Origin: Maea johnstoni
Taxonomy: Eukaryota > Annelida > Polychaeta > Spionida > Magelonidae
Assembly (NCBI GenBank): GCA_963942565.1
Contig: OZ012694.1
Location: 37,457,938 to 37,521,937, forward strand
Direction: 5' to 3'
Length of the DNA stretch: 64,000 nucleotides
Shown piece by piece: positions 9,001 to 20,413 of this stretch. Both the position numbers and the translations under genes were made by a program. The first letter of the stretch is position 1. Each line of letters starts with the position of its first letter. Below the pieces are notes generated by a model. The model did not search any database, had not been told where the DNA came from, and was given only the letters and a program-made list of their open reading frames with translations.

Positions 9001-9458
9001 AAACATGCATGTTTTCTACTTATAACTTTTGGCAATTTGTGTGAGGTGCACCCACCTTTTAAGGGTTGATACTTGGCAACTGATAACTTTAAGGAAAGTA
9101 GCTGATGAAATGTCCATCCAGAACCATGCTCTAAAAATGTATCATATCCCTGAATTATATGTTCAAATACATTTAGCAAAAGGTCACGTATGCTGTTCTT
9201 GCCTATCACAGAGACAACTTTGGAGTTAAACCATGGCTGAATTTTCAAAAGTTCATTATCTTTCCATCGTTTCAGTTCAACTTGAAGAGATAATTGGAAT
9301 TTTATGTTTTGAAGTTGTGAAATTTTATACTTAACAGTAGATCTTATTTTCTTTAGACCTTCCTTATACAGATAACTTTCAACATCAGTTAATTTAGATG
9401 TTGGAGTATATATATACTCTTCAGCATACTTCCCAAGTGCTGACTTAGATACTTGCAT
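6039..9458 (-). CDS. Polinton protein-primed DNA polymerase B with N-terminal OTU-like and HNH-like regions
   Basis: This is an 1139-residue polymerase. Residues ~155-258 (DNNKCFLYAVLAHLYP to HYYLIKNLSRFI) resemble the OTU-like cysteine-protease domain at the N-terminus of many Polinton polymerases. A C2H2-type finger (CRFC...H...C) lies at ~275-296. Exonuclease motifs are ExoI YYDFE (~328-332), ExoII NCMNYD (~471-476) and ExoIII YLESD (~619-623). An endonuclease-VII-like CxxC/DHDH/CNRC block sits at ~422-455. Polymerase motifs are A DCTNLYGYAM (~719-728), B KLLCNSAYGK (~882-891) and C DTDS (~982-985), with a thumb block YGGISPSAF. All catalytic Asp residues are present. It replicates the element, probably using a terminal protein as primer. 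Confidence 0.93.
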   Translation of the reverse strand: MQVSKSALGKYAEEYIYTPTSKLTDVESYLYKEGLKKIRSTVKYKISQLQNIKFQLSLQVELKRWKDNELLKIQPWFNSKVVSVIGKNSIRDLLLNVFEHIIQGYDTFLEHGSGWTFHQLLSLKLSVAKYQPLKGGCTSHKLPKVISRKHACLTVNCDNNKCFLYAVLAHLYPCKSHPEKPNNYEPFIDNLNLKNVQFPVNVKDISKFEALNQVSINVFGYSAVPYPIYVSKNIVAHESKHIDLLYFNKHYYLIKNLSRFIGSSFKQHSYKKFICRFCLSNYSSKQKLSQHMQYCLKKCQRYSMPSKGSHLSFTNHRAQFRSPFVIYYDFECLLKGDVPKNDKSKVVKEKVHVPIAFSAKRVCTEPKHNSNLYTYVGLDCLKVFVKFLQDQHSEIQRITFTEYNDIKWTKWNLRRFNNRKTCQICKSAFSSSNRKCADHDHLSGKYRMALCNRCNLTYASVPSKIPCIAHNCMNYDMQLLISELGRIAKNKKYQLKVIAKNKERFHAVYFHQYIFIDSFAFLPTSLSKLVNSLFTKGVDEFKHTKLYAGNNIDLFLRKGVFCYDFLDSVQKLTYPKLPRIEDFYDSLNDTKAKKEDYDHAKKVWETFKCTTLEQYMVKYLESDVLLLVDVFEAFRGMAYQSYNLEATKYLSLPHFGMDAALKMSNTKLELLTSIDMYNFISQGVRGGISSIMNRYAKANNPRLYDYNINEPDSYIMYFDCTNLYGYAMTQYLPFSNFHWLSEKEMSNLKIKSIPDKGCVGYILEVDLEYPECLHDLHNDYPVAPEKMSIPPDDWSPWMTKTASNLGIPSKKGPEKLILSVRDKHRYILHFRNLKLYLQLGLRLGKIHKVLAFDQKPWMDSFIQFNTEKRKQAKTSFEQDFWKLLCNSAYGKLLEDVRKRVDIRLVTDNKKFVTLTSKPNFHTFQIINKRLVAMQLMKTQILLNKPIYAGFAVLELSKVHMYSFHYKFIKSLYCENAVLLFTDTDSLCYIIYSKNIYNDIRNNLRYFDTSNYAKQSLLYSEQNKKKIGTFKDEYGGISPSAFVGLRSKMYALKTEEGCNTKKAKGLKKQITDNISFEDYVETLEASHLKKHNFCAIRSIKHTIYSTKERKTGLSPWDDKRFVLADGIKTLAFGHYSTKKA

Positions 9459-10262
<804 letters not shown>

Positions 10263-10451
10263 TCAAATTTTTAAAGTTTTATTTTTCACCTGATGAGCAA
10301 GTATTGTGAGAAGAGCCTTGTTCTTCTTGTAATCACTTAGAGTATTTTTTAAGCGACATTCTGCTGAAGGAGTATAATCCAGAGAGATTGCACGGACATG
10401 TTCAATTGGTTTAAATTGGTCATGCTTATGATACTTATGAATATTGTACAT
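10263..10451 (-). CDS. hypothetical 62-residue protein downstream of the acidic-domain gene
   Basis: This short ORF lies 38 bases downstream of the acidic-domain gene on the same strand. It is basic (MYNIHKYHKHDQ to HQVKNKTLKI) with no recognisable domain. It is included only because it continues the same-strand, closely spaced arrangement. It may be chance. Confidence 0.25.
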   Translation of the reverse strand: MYNIHKYHKHDQFKPIEHVRAISLDYTPSAECRLKNTLSDYKKNKALLTILAHQVKNKTLKI

Positions 10452-10489
10452 TCTCTTCGAATTAAACTCCCTCTCACAATACTTGCACC

Positions 10490-11650
10490 TTAGTTTTTTG
10501 GATTCTTTTTAGGTTTTCTTCCCCTTGTCAATTTAACTTTGCTATCTAACGCTTGTAGACAGTGATTGGAACATTGTCCCTTACACTGCCCCCACTTACT
10601 GGAGGTATTTTCCTCCATTTGCTTTAATAACCTTAGGTTCTCTTCAATGACCTCGGTTAATTTGTCCTGCTGTTCGAGAACACGCAGGATAGATTCCTGG
10701 TTCGAAATCAATTTATGTTCTAGTTTGGATCCAGCGTTTTTTAATTTTTGAATCCAAACGAGGTACTTGGACCTCACATTTCCGATGTCCACTTTGGACT
10801 TTGAGGCTCCCAAGTTGGGAGTCAATACTTCTCTGGCTTCATTTAAAGAAGCGGTGACATCGGAGTAAGAAATAGTTGGCTTTTCTCGCTCAACTAATGG
10901 CATTTTGTCTTTATTTGTCACAGGATTTGACCCCTTGGATGACTCCACTAATTTCTTTTTGAGAGTCTTTTTAGGGGGAAGGTTAGCTTGATCTTCCCCT
11001 TCAGAATTTTGATGTCGTTCATTTTTACGTTTCTTACTCTCTTTTCTCTCCTCATCACTTTCTAAATTCAGTGAGTACTCCCCAATATCGCTATCGGAGT
11101 CCTCATCCATAGGTTTGGAATCTTCCTCTCCGCTAGAATTGCTCTCATCACTTGAGGATGAGACAATTTCTGCTTTCTCTTGAACAATCTTTGAACAATT
11201 ATCATTTTGATGATGATCATCATCATCTTCACTATCAGTGTCACTTTCGCTCTCTGATAGGTCAAGATCTGCCATCAGAGTAGATCTAATGGCCTTTTTG
11301 GGTGCTCCCTTTTCGGACAGCTTTATGTCCACACTACCATCCCTTCTAAAAAGGATGGTTAGGTGGCTTCTACTTGTTTTAATTTCGGATTTTCCGGTGC
11401 TTTTAGATCCAACAATACGGACATTTCTGTCCAACAGCCTATCTAAGGCCACAGCCAGCTCATTCATAAAATGTTTATGACTAAAGGTTTTAACCTGCAA
11501 GTGCTTCTTTAGCACCTTCGCCAATTCATGCCCACTTACTACTTCCTTAAAAGTGGGGAACATCAAAAGATATTGCAGGTTTTTATGGTGCTCTAGAACA
11601 AATTCAGCGAGCTTCAAATAAAAGCTCTCTTCGCACCTCTTGAAACTCAT
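10490..11650 (-). CDS. hypothetical nuclear-type protein: N-terminal domain, acidic middle, coiled coil, Cys cluster and basic tail
   Basis: This is a 386-residue ORF. Residues 1-115 form a compact helical/strand region that I do not recognise. Residues ~130-200 are extremely acidic and Ser-rich (SESDTDSEDDDD). Residues ~205-240 are basic with nuclear-localisation-like runs (KKRKNER, KKTLKKKL). Residues ~300-345 have a heptad-like coiled coil (ILRVLEQQDKLTEVIEENL). A CxxxC...HC cluster (GQCKGQCSNHC) and an AT-hook-like tail (RGRKPKKNPK) follow. Its start overlaps the upstream TBP-like ORF by 47 bases in another frame, as in compact viral genomes. It looks like a transcription or chromatin factor, possibly an accessory gene of the adjacent Polinton. 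Function unknown. Confidence 0.6.
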   Translation of the reverse strand: MSFKRCEESFYLKLAEFVLEHHKNLQYLLMFPTFKEVVSGHELAKVLKKHLQVKTFSHKHFMNELAVALDRLLDRNVRIVGSKSTGKSEIKTSRSHLTILFRRDGSVDIKLSEKGAPKKAIRSTLMADLDLSESESDTDSEDDDDHHQNDNCSKIVQEKAEIVSSSSDESNSSGEEDSKPMDEDSDSDIGEYSLNLESDEERKESKKRKNERHQNSEGEDQANLPPKKTLKKKLVESSKGSNPVTNKDKMPLVEREKPTISYSDVTASLNEAREVLTPNLGASKSKVDIGNVRSKYLVWIQKLKNAGSKLEHKLISNQESILRVLEQQDKLTEVIEENLRLLKQMEENTSSKWGQCKGQCSNHCLQALDSKVKLTRGRKPKKNPKN

Positions 11651-12155
11651 TTTTTATTAGAGTTTCAAGCTTAAAAAATGAATCTAAAGTTTTGCAGATT
11701 ATGTCAAATCTGCAACCATTTATCGCAGGGCTTAAAGTACCTGACCCTAGATCACCAAAATACAAGCTATACCTATTATTTTCAGATGGAATATTAAATA
11801 TTGACAATGTTTTAAGCCTAGGAAATGCTACATTAATAGGACAAGGGAGTCTAACTGTCCCTTGAATATTAATCAAGTGAGCCCTATACGAAAAGGACCT
11901 GTTTATGTGAGGCGTTAGCAAATCTGACAAATAGTTTGTTATTTTAGAAAAAGTATTTATGGCTGCTTCTATATCAGACTTTAAAAAGAGCAGTGTATAC
12001 CCTGTTTTAGATATTCTAACTGTCAGATCCTTATCTTTTAACGTTACATACCCTACCACAATGTCAGAATTTAGCTTTTCACTCACACTTTGAAGATCTA
12101 TTATGGTTCCTTCAGGCGCATGCAGTGCAAATATTAGCAGTTTTACTTGTATCAT
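11604..12155 (-). CDS. putative TATA-binding-protein-like two-repeat protein
   Basis: This is a 183-residue ORF with two halves that follow the TBP repeat pattern. In half 1, TIIDLQSVSEKL fits strand-helix, TLKDKDLTVRISKTG fits the strands, and SDIEAAINTFSKITNYL fits the long helix that follows TGAKS in TBP. In half 2, IQGTVRLPCPINVAFPRL parallels TBP's second-repeat strand (IQNxVGSxDVxFPIxLExL), and FDIICKTLDSFFKLETLI fits the last strand and helix. Identity is low and the DNA-contacting Phe pairs are not obvious. It is the first gene of the 10.3-12.2 kb cluster. TBP-like proteins occur in large DNA viruses, and one in or beside a Polinton would be unusual. The similarity is judged by eye. 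Confidence 0.4.
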   Translation of the reverse strand: MIQVKLLIFALHAPEGTIIDLQSVSEKLNSDIVVGYVTLKDKDLTVRISKTGYTLLFLKSDIEAAINTFSKITNYLSDLLTPHINRSFSYRAHLINIQGTVRLPCPINVAFPRLKTLSIFNIPSENNRYSLYFGDLGSGTLSPAINGCRFDIICKTLDSFFKLETLIKNEFQEVRRELLFEAR

Positions 12156-15100
12156 GAGTTATCTGGAAAACAAAAGAAATATGTCTCGGACAAAATGGCA
12201 AAACAAAGATTTTAAACAAAGTTATTCCTACATGTGTCAGATTATGTTTAGGCTACTGACTCCAAAGAGGTAAGCTTAGGTTTCGAATATAATTGTCAGG
12301 TAAAAAGGATAAGGGCAAAACACAGGTAGTTGAAGTAACATCAGAAAGCCAAAATAATTATCAAATAAAATCATGTATATCAATATTCCTAATCAATGGG
12401 GGAAAATTCTCAGGAGATTTAATAGTGTAACATATGTGATTGTAATTAACAGTAGCAAAAGCTAAAGGATAAGTAATGTATTAATATAGCTTCTATCAGG
12501 ATGTTCTGGTTATTGTGTTTTTCTTCTGTATATTGTAAAGTATACTGAAACTTACCTGTTTCTATAAGAAGCAGCCTACCAGATAGGACCTTTATTGACT
12601 GTATGCTGATACTGATGTATCTGAAAATTGAAAAATCTAAGTTTGAAATAGTATCATCATAAATTAAAGATATATTCTTAAAAGATCATGTTGCCATTGT
12701 TCAGAAATATTTCCATTCCAGCATTTAATCAGTTAAGCTCCAATGACCTTAACATATCTTTTAAGATTATTGAAATATATTTTGCCCTGAAAAATGTCCA
12801 AAGGCATTGCCAATATAATGATAATACAAAAAATGACATTGTCCAATAATAGGTTGATAAATTTGTTTCTAGTTGTGTACAGAAAAATATCCATGGTAGT
12901 CACAATATTTACTGATGTTCAAGTAATAATTGCTGAAGTTAGAAATAAAGTTTCAAATGTGAATATATCATGGATACTTACATTTATACAGAATAGAGGA
13001 GTACTGTTGATCTTGTCAAATAAGGAATATCTCTTCTAGTTCTTAGATATGTGCTTGTCCCTTGATTGATATAAAAGAAATGAAGAGAAAATACTCACAA
13101 AGTTGTTTCATAAATGTTTTGAATATTTCATCAATGTTTTATACTTGTTATCATTATGAACACAATGTCTGCTATACTTTGTATATTTATGCAAATATAG
13201 AGAGGGGGTTCTCTTTTCATGAAAATTTTACTTTTCAATTATTTCAGTACTAACTAGTATTTAAAGATTATGTTAACAGCAAATACTCTATTATAAGGCT
13301 AGGTAGCAATTGAAATCAGATTCCATAGCACCCAAAATCAAGATAAAACAAATGAAAAGAGCAAATCACTTCACTACTTTACAATACTAAGCTGTAGCAT
13401 ACACTTATGAAGCAATGGTATACCTACTTTGTTATATGAATCAGACTGATCTTCTAGCTCAGGGGTAATCATTAGCAACAAGGCCGTCCTTCCTGAAAAA
13501 AATAAAAACGAATGAGAAAGGCTTAATGTATATGGTCCTTTCTATGGCTGGATTATCTTAATGTGTTACCAATGCCAGAATTGTATGGATTGAACATACT
13601 TGTTTATATATAGGAAAGCATATCTTATTTTACTATTGAATGTCTTTGCTATTAAATGGTTATGACATTGTGAATTCAAACTACCTACCATTATCATGTG
13701 TAAGTTGCTCTGAATCATTTTACTTATAACATGTGCAGCAACATTTACTTATGAATGAAGAACATCCTTTCTTACTTACTGCATTCCTTAATTGATCTCA
13801 CACATTATTTTGCCATTGGTATCAGTACATGTGTATCCCTAACCTTATCCTTTTTGCAATAAACCAACATGAAAAATACTTATCCTCGTAAAGTCACTGC
13901 CAAGACATACTTTCAGCAATGACATAATAGTTGTGTTTAATTTCCCTAGCATTTGAAGACATGTATGAGAGCTTATCAGAAGCAAGAAAAATAAAAACTT
14001 AATAGGTATCACAGCAACTTCCAATTTGACAATTGTAAGTTGTTCTGAACTATTTTACTTACATGTGCAGCAACATTGACTTAGGAGCAAAGAACATTCT
14101 CATTGACTGCATTCTTTACTTATCTCACATGCTTTTTGGCATTGTTATCACATCCCTGACCTTATACTACCTGGCCTAAAGAAATATTGCAAAGACTTCT
14201 TTTTTTTTTTTTTTTGATCTCACATTTTTAGGGGCACTGTGGTCCCTTTGGCACAGTGCATGTCCTCCCTTAACCCTATCCTATCTAGTGCAAAACATGG
14301 TCTGGTACACATGACAATGAATCTAAATTTGATAAATACCTGCTGATATGTTGCAAACACTACTGACTATATGGGTACCCTAAATGTGTAATTTCTAAAT
14401 TGCATTTCATTTCACCTCGATAGAACTTTGTCAGGATTAGAAAAATGATATACTTTCTTACATCTAAAGTTGCAGGAAATGAGATTGAGTCATTTTGAAA
14501 CTTCTTGACATGAGCAATGGTGTCCATATGCTCCTAAAATCAATTAAAAAATACAAGCAACATTTATTCAATTGCCATTTTGTCTTGCCATATGAATCAT
14601 GAAATGTGGTTCATGGAGGGATTTCTTCATACAATGCTTAATCATGCACAATAAGTAAAATTGCATTTGATAATTTCAGAGAAAGGAAAATTAACTCCTC
14701 ATGACATTTGTCACCACATAGGCATTAAAATGGAATCTTAACTTTTCTGCCAAAACACCCACAATTTCAGACACTAATTTGATACTAAATAAAATGCCTA
14801 TCTTTTTCTCAAGTATTTAGAACTGCAATAACTAAAGGAAACTATTATTACACACAGTGAAAATATATTTAAAATATTCTTACTTACCCTGAATGTGATG
14901 CTGGTCCTTTCCTCCTTGCATATATTCCAAAATGGTACAGCCAGAGAGGGTGGTTGGAATGAATAGTCTGCTACGTGTTCAAAAGCCATCTCAGGGTTAT
15001 TTTCACAGAGCATGAGCTTAAGTATCAATCTACGATTTTACAAATATGGTAAGGTATTTGTCTTTAAGGAATATATGAATAATTAACTCATATCCCAAAA

Positions 15101-15440
15101 GATGTATACCATATGTAAAGAGGTGATAGGGGTGGCTTTCTGGTATTTGGCAAAGTCGTGTGAAAGTAAAATTGGCAGAAAACTTTTGACCAAAAGTCAT
15201 CACAGTCATGAGAGCATGTAATAAACTATGGAACCTAAGTACCCAGTAACTACAAACACATTGTTAAAGGGCAGGGAAAGGACATTCCATAAGCTGATTA
15301 ATTTCATGGTCAGACCTTGAGACTTCACAAAAACGTGCAGTAATTCCATATGGCATTGTTCAACAAGTACACACATGCGTTGGCTAGGAAATGTATCCTC
15401 CCAGATTGCATAATAAACCATTCAATGTTTATGCTGTAGA
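12156..15440. other. AT-rich non-coding region, no gene recognised
   Basis: I see no convincing ORF, RNA gene or transposon ends. Related diverged segments recur, for example around 13680-13830 and 14010-14150 (a shared phrase with GTGCAGCAACATT and similar flanks), pointing to old duplicated repeats. A T-tract lies at 14203-14225. Confidence 0.5.
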
Positions 15441-15448
15441 TGAACAGC

Positions 15449-18010
15449 AGTAGGAGCGAGACCCCTGGAAGGCCTTCATTGGTATAGCACATGATATGAT
15501 CTCAGGGCTTTTTCCATGAGAAGCAATTCTGTTGTGAGCTTCTAATTTAGAGCAAACAACTCAATTTGGCAATTTGAATTAGATGGGCAAATAGAAATAA
15601 GATGAAAACAAATTTCAGGGATCCAGAGTGAATGGAAAGCATGCATTATGAAATTGTCAGTGAGAAAGGTAATGCTGTAATACCATTAGTCATTTCTAGA
15701 TTTACTCAAAAACAAATAGATTTCAAGACAATAAGTGTGCTAATAGTGATTAAAAGACCATGTACTTGTTCTCCACCATGAGACATGAATTCCCTACCAC
15801 CCATTTATCTTTTTGTCTCTAAGAAATTCAAATCCTCAATTAGGCATGCTACCATTAACTCTGTGCTTTTCAAATACCATTGATCTAGAATACTCTTCTC
15901 TTATTTTTAAATGAATGTATTTAACCTTGAATCTTACTACAAGCTTGTGTCTACTTATGAAATTATACTCCTGAAGAAGCAGGGAGATTTTCTCCCTAGC
16001 TTAAATATGTCAATTTCTATTTCACCGGCTAATGGAAATACTGCACATAGAGTAGGCTATAATATCTAATTGCCTGTAAAATAGAAATTGTTTTGTCAGG
16101 CAAACAGCCAGGCAGACATTAACCCATTCGTGCATGGAGATCCTGACAAATTATAGTTCACATACTATGAAGTTTAAAAATGACTTCAGAATAAGGTTTG
16201 AATTGATCAATTATTTTAATGAGAGTTCTTGGCAATGAACTGATTTACATTGCTGTGGTAGATGAATTTTACTACAGATGATCATTATCCGAAATTTGTT
16301 CAAATTTAGGTGTTGTGGCTTTTTGCAGGCACAAATAGGTTAACTTGGCTCTCGTATCACTTTCAAATTCGCTCACACTAGTTGACCCCTGGAAGGGCTC
16401 CATTGCGTAAATGATATCCTTGTTATGATCTCACAGTGTTTTCCTTGAAAAACAATTTTGTGGCAAACGAATTTCACGGGGAAATAGAAATTGACTGAAA
16501 ATAAAAATTGGGGATCCAGATTGGATAGAGAGCATACACTGTGAAATGTCAGTGAGAGGGGTGATGCTGTGATTAAAATTAGCCATTTCTAATTTTACTA
16601 AAAAAAAAAAATAAAAAAAAAAATTTAAAAAAAATTAAAAAAAAAAAAAAAAAAAATTAAAATTTTTTTTAAAAAAATTAAAAAAAAAAAAAAAAAAAAA
16701 TTAAAAAAAAAAAAAATTAAAAAAAAAAAAATTAAAAAAAAAAAAATTAAAAAAAAAAAAATTGAAAAAAAAATTAAAAAAAAAAAATAATAATAAAATA
16801 AATGAATAAAAATAAAAATTGACTTTTGCTTGTATTATTGTCCTTATAGTGATTAAAAGCCAGTGTATGAATTATAAATTGCTTATTACCTATGCTAGAA
16901 TGAGAAATGTCTGGACAGTAAATTTTTACTAAAGTCACTTTCAGATAATAGTATCTAGCTTTAAGCCCTTAATTTCTAATTCACCGGGTAAATTGAAAAT
17001 ATGCTGAAATTTCTTTAAGCCTGCAAAATAGAAATGTCTGTAAATATGCTGAAATTTCTTTAAGCCTGCAAAATAGAAATTTCTGTAATGATGGCATACA
17101 TTAACCCGTTCAAGCTTGCAATTCCCTTCAAATTGTACTTGCCATGCTATGAAATTTGAAAATAACTTCAGAAGAAGGTTCAACTTGTTTGGTTATTTCA
17201 ATGAGAGTTCTTAGCAAGGAACTTATTTACATTTCTGTGGCAGGTAAATCTTTATTTGAGATGCATAGTATCAGAAATATGTTCAGAGTTAGGTGCTGTA
17301 GGTGCAAATTGGTTAAAGTCTCGCTCACATATCACTTTCATTTGCTGACACAGCTACTGATCCCTGCATACCAGCATCATGGGCTTTAACCATAAATCTT
17401 TTTCCTTGAGAGTATGTAATGTAATGTTAACCAATTTGAATTTCCCTGGGAAATATAGAAATTAAATGAAATAAAATTCATGGATCTAGAGTGAAAGGAG
17501 AACATGCATAATGAAATTTGCAGTGAGAAGAGTGATGCTGCGATGACATTAGCTATTTCTAAATTAACTCGAAAATAATTGATTTTTGCTTGTATTTTGC
17601 ATTACAAAGGCAATAACTATGCTACTAGTGATTAAAAGTGTATGTATTCATTCTCCACCATGAAATATAAATTCCTTACTTCTTACTCATTATTTTCCTC
17701 TTAGAAATACAAATTCGTAATAAAGCATACTACAATTCATATAAAGGCACACATTAACACATTCATGCTTGGAAATCCCTTCAAATCATAGATGTCATGC
17801 TTTGAAATCTGAAAATAACTTCAGAAAAGGTTTAACCTGGTCATATATTTCAGTGAGTTCTTACCAAGGAACTGATCTACATTTTGCTAGTAGGTAATGT
17901 TTTATTTAAGATGCTTAGTACCAGAGATAGGTGTGCTGTGGCGGCTGAAATAGGTTAAAAACATGTCCCTTCCCACTGGTATCCAGTTTCCAATGTAGCT
18001 GACCCAGCTG
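15449..18010. repeat. three diverged direct copies of a ~0.9-kb unit
   Basis: Landmarks recur in the same order three times. GGATCCAGA/GGATCTAGA occurs at 15619, 16512 and 17482. ATTAAAAG follows the same block each time. AACCCATTCGTGC, AACCCGTTCAAGC and AACACATTCATGC occur near 16122, 17103 and 17757. Spacing is about 890-970 bases and the copies are substantially diverged, so this is an old tandem duplication of unknown origin. Confidence 0.7.
16598..16815. repeat. A-rich low-complexity tract
   Basis: About 200 bases made almost only of A runs separated by TT. It is inserted within the middle copy of the ~0.9-kb tandem unit and probably expanded from a short A-rich spot. Confidence 0.9.
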
Positions 18011-18109
18011 CTGACCCCGTCCTGATGTTTTGTTTCAGTTGGGAATTCAGTTCCCGTTACACCCAGTGTCTGCCATTTCTCTATACAAGTTGTCCTAAAT
18101 CCAATCTTG

Positions 18110-19150
18110 CTTTCAAAAAATAATCACTAAAAATCCATTTGTCAATTGATTTCAATATTTCTTTTACCATTGTGACCACAAGAATTTTGTCTATCGTCCA
18201 CATGAGTTTTATGGCATTTAGTTGTATAATTTTGTAATGCCGGCAAGGTAAAATTGAACCTCATTTTCCCAGAGCTCTAAAGCAGATCTTGGAAACTGGG
18301 TCAGCTGCTACAGATAAAAATACTGCTTTCGAAAAATAATCACTAAAAATCCATTTGTCAATTGATTTCAATATTTCTTTTACCATTGTGACCACAAGAT
18401 TTCTGTCTATCGTCCACATGAGTTTTATGGCATTTAGTTGTATAATTTTGTAATGCCAGCAAGGTAAAATTGAACCTGATTTCTCCAGAGCTCTAAAGCA
18501 GATCTTGAAAACTGGGTCAGCTGCTACAGATAAAAATACTGCTTTCGAAAAATAATCACCAAAAATCCATTTGTCAATTGATTTCAATATTTCTTTTACC
18601 ATTGTGACCACAAGATTTCTGTCTATCGTCCACATGAGTTTTATGGCATTTAGTTGTATAATTTTGTAATGCCAGCAAGGTAAAATTGAACCTGATTTCT
18701 CCAGAGCTCTAAAGCAGATCTTGAAAACTGGGTCAGCTGCTACAGATAAAAATACTGCTTTCGAAAAATAATCACCAAAAATCCATTTGTCAATTGATTT
18801 CAATATTTCTTTTACCATTGTGACCACAAGATTTCTGTCTATCGTCCACATGAGTTTTATGGCATTTAGTTGTATAATTTTGTAATGCCAGCAAGGTAAA
18901 ATTGAACCTGATTTCTCCAGAGCTCTAAAGCAGATCTTGAAAACTGGGTCAGCTGCTACAGATAAAAATACTGCTTTCGAAAAATAATCACTAAAAATCC
19001 ATTTGTCAATTGATTTCAATATTTCTTTTACCATTGTGACTGCAAGACTCTTGTTTATCATCCACCTTGGTTTTATGGCATTTGATGAAGTAATTCTGTA
19101 ATGCCAGTTAGGTAAATGTGAGCCTCTTTGGCCTATATTACCAAGTAGCA
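18110..19150. repeat. 216-bp satellite, about 4.8 copies, open on the minus strand
   Basis: The junction TAATCAC recurs at 18121, 18337, 18553, 18769 and 18985, exactly 216 bases apart. The middle copies are nearly identical and the right-hand copy is diverged. As 216 is 72 codons, the minus strand stays open through all copies and yields a 323-residue reading frame (18261-19232) with a 72-residue repeat. Silent positions are as conserved as others between copies, so recent copying explains the open frame and I do not call a gene. Confidence 0.9.
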
Positions 19151-19232
19151 CTGCTAAAATACGGGTAATACCCATTTTTTTTTTTTTCAAATATTTCACT
19201 ACTTTACAGGTACAATTATATCTTTTCACCAC

Positions 19233-20413
19233 TTAATATCTATTCATAATGACCTGAGATAAGAAACAGGTTGGAGAAGAACTGGGAAGGGGCACGGGTG
19301 TTTCTGACTGAGCCACCTAGAGTTATATGGTGGGGCTGTAGCTAGGATAGCTTACAGCAGGGGTGTCATATTACTAAGCGGCTGACCAGTTCATAACTTG
19401 GGGGACTGTGCAGACAGTTACATACAGAGCTTATACATGAAAGAATTGCATACATATGTACTTAATCTTTATTCAGCAAATAGATAATAATGTAGAAATC
19501 AAACTGGAGAAATTGGAGAAATTCATGTCCAGGATATGGAATTGTAGTTCATATTTGGACAATCTACTACATAGTACATAATAAGAGCTCAAAGTACTGT
19601 GATACTTCACATCTTTAGGGTACAATGTTCTTTTGCATAGATACATTTACAGAATTAAGGCCCACAATCATCCCCTTTCCATGCAATATCACTGCGTTGG
19701 ACTAAGATGCTATATAGAAAATGCGCAAATCATTACCAGTATTGTGTTTTCATGGAATAAATGATCATACTAGGGAAATACACTATCTAAACTAAAAGAA
19801 TTAGTTTTATCATAATTAGGTACTGCTCAGTTAAAATTTTTCGTCCAATTAAAATGGTAGTTTTCTGGCACTTGAAACATGATTACAAACCCACAAATTT
19901 AGTAAGACTAACCTCCTGACATCTTTGCTGCCTTTTCATTATATGTCCACCTTCCTTCTGCTTTAGAAAATGCGAACAAAGTTTGTAGTCATTCAAACTG
20001 TATTTCTGCTTGAATTCAGTCTGTAATATTTTCAGAGTGAGTATACTTTTCCCTTATTGTGATATATTAAAGATTAAAGATTTCTAGGCAACAATCAATA
20101 TTTGCAGTAACTCTATTAGCATACCCTACTGCCATCAGCTAGGATACATGCACTAACGCATGGTGCAGATGACATCACATGGTCCAAATTCAAGGGCAGA
20201 TAATAGAACAAATTCCAAATGTATAGGTATATCGGTGCTCACTGATTATGAAAATATTTTCTTACATGGCTGCTAGCTTTTTTACTTTGTATGAGTAAGA
20301 AGGCAAGATTCATTCATTCAGCCTCACTTAGGATTTTCAAGTGCTCTTGAACATGCTTTAAAAATGCACAATTCCCTAATTGTATTCAAGAAAGAGCGTG
20401 CTATATTAGAAAA
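19233..20413. other. non-coding region, no gene recognised
   Basis: I see no ORF or repeat structure, apart from a segment at about 20280-20350 that resembles the 3' end of the following ORF (shared CACTTAGGATTTT and GTGCTCTTGAA). Confidence 0.5.

Noticed and set aside
18261-19232. 323-codon minus-strand ORF as a repeat-protein gene
   Set aside because: The open frame follows from a 216-bp unit divisible by three. The copies are identical at silent sites and no domain is recognised.
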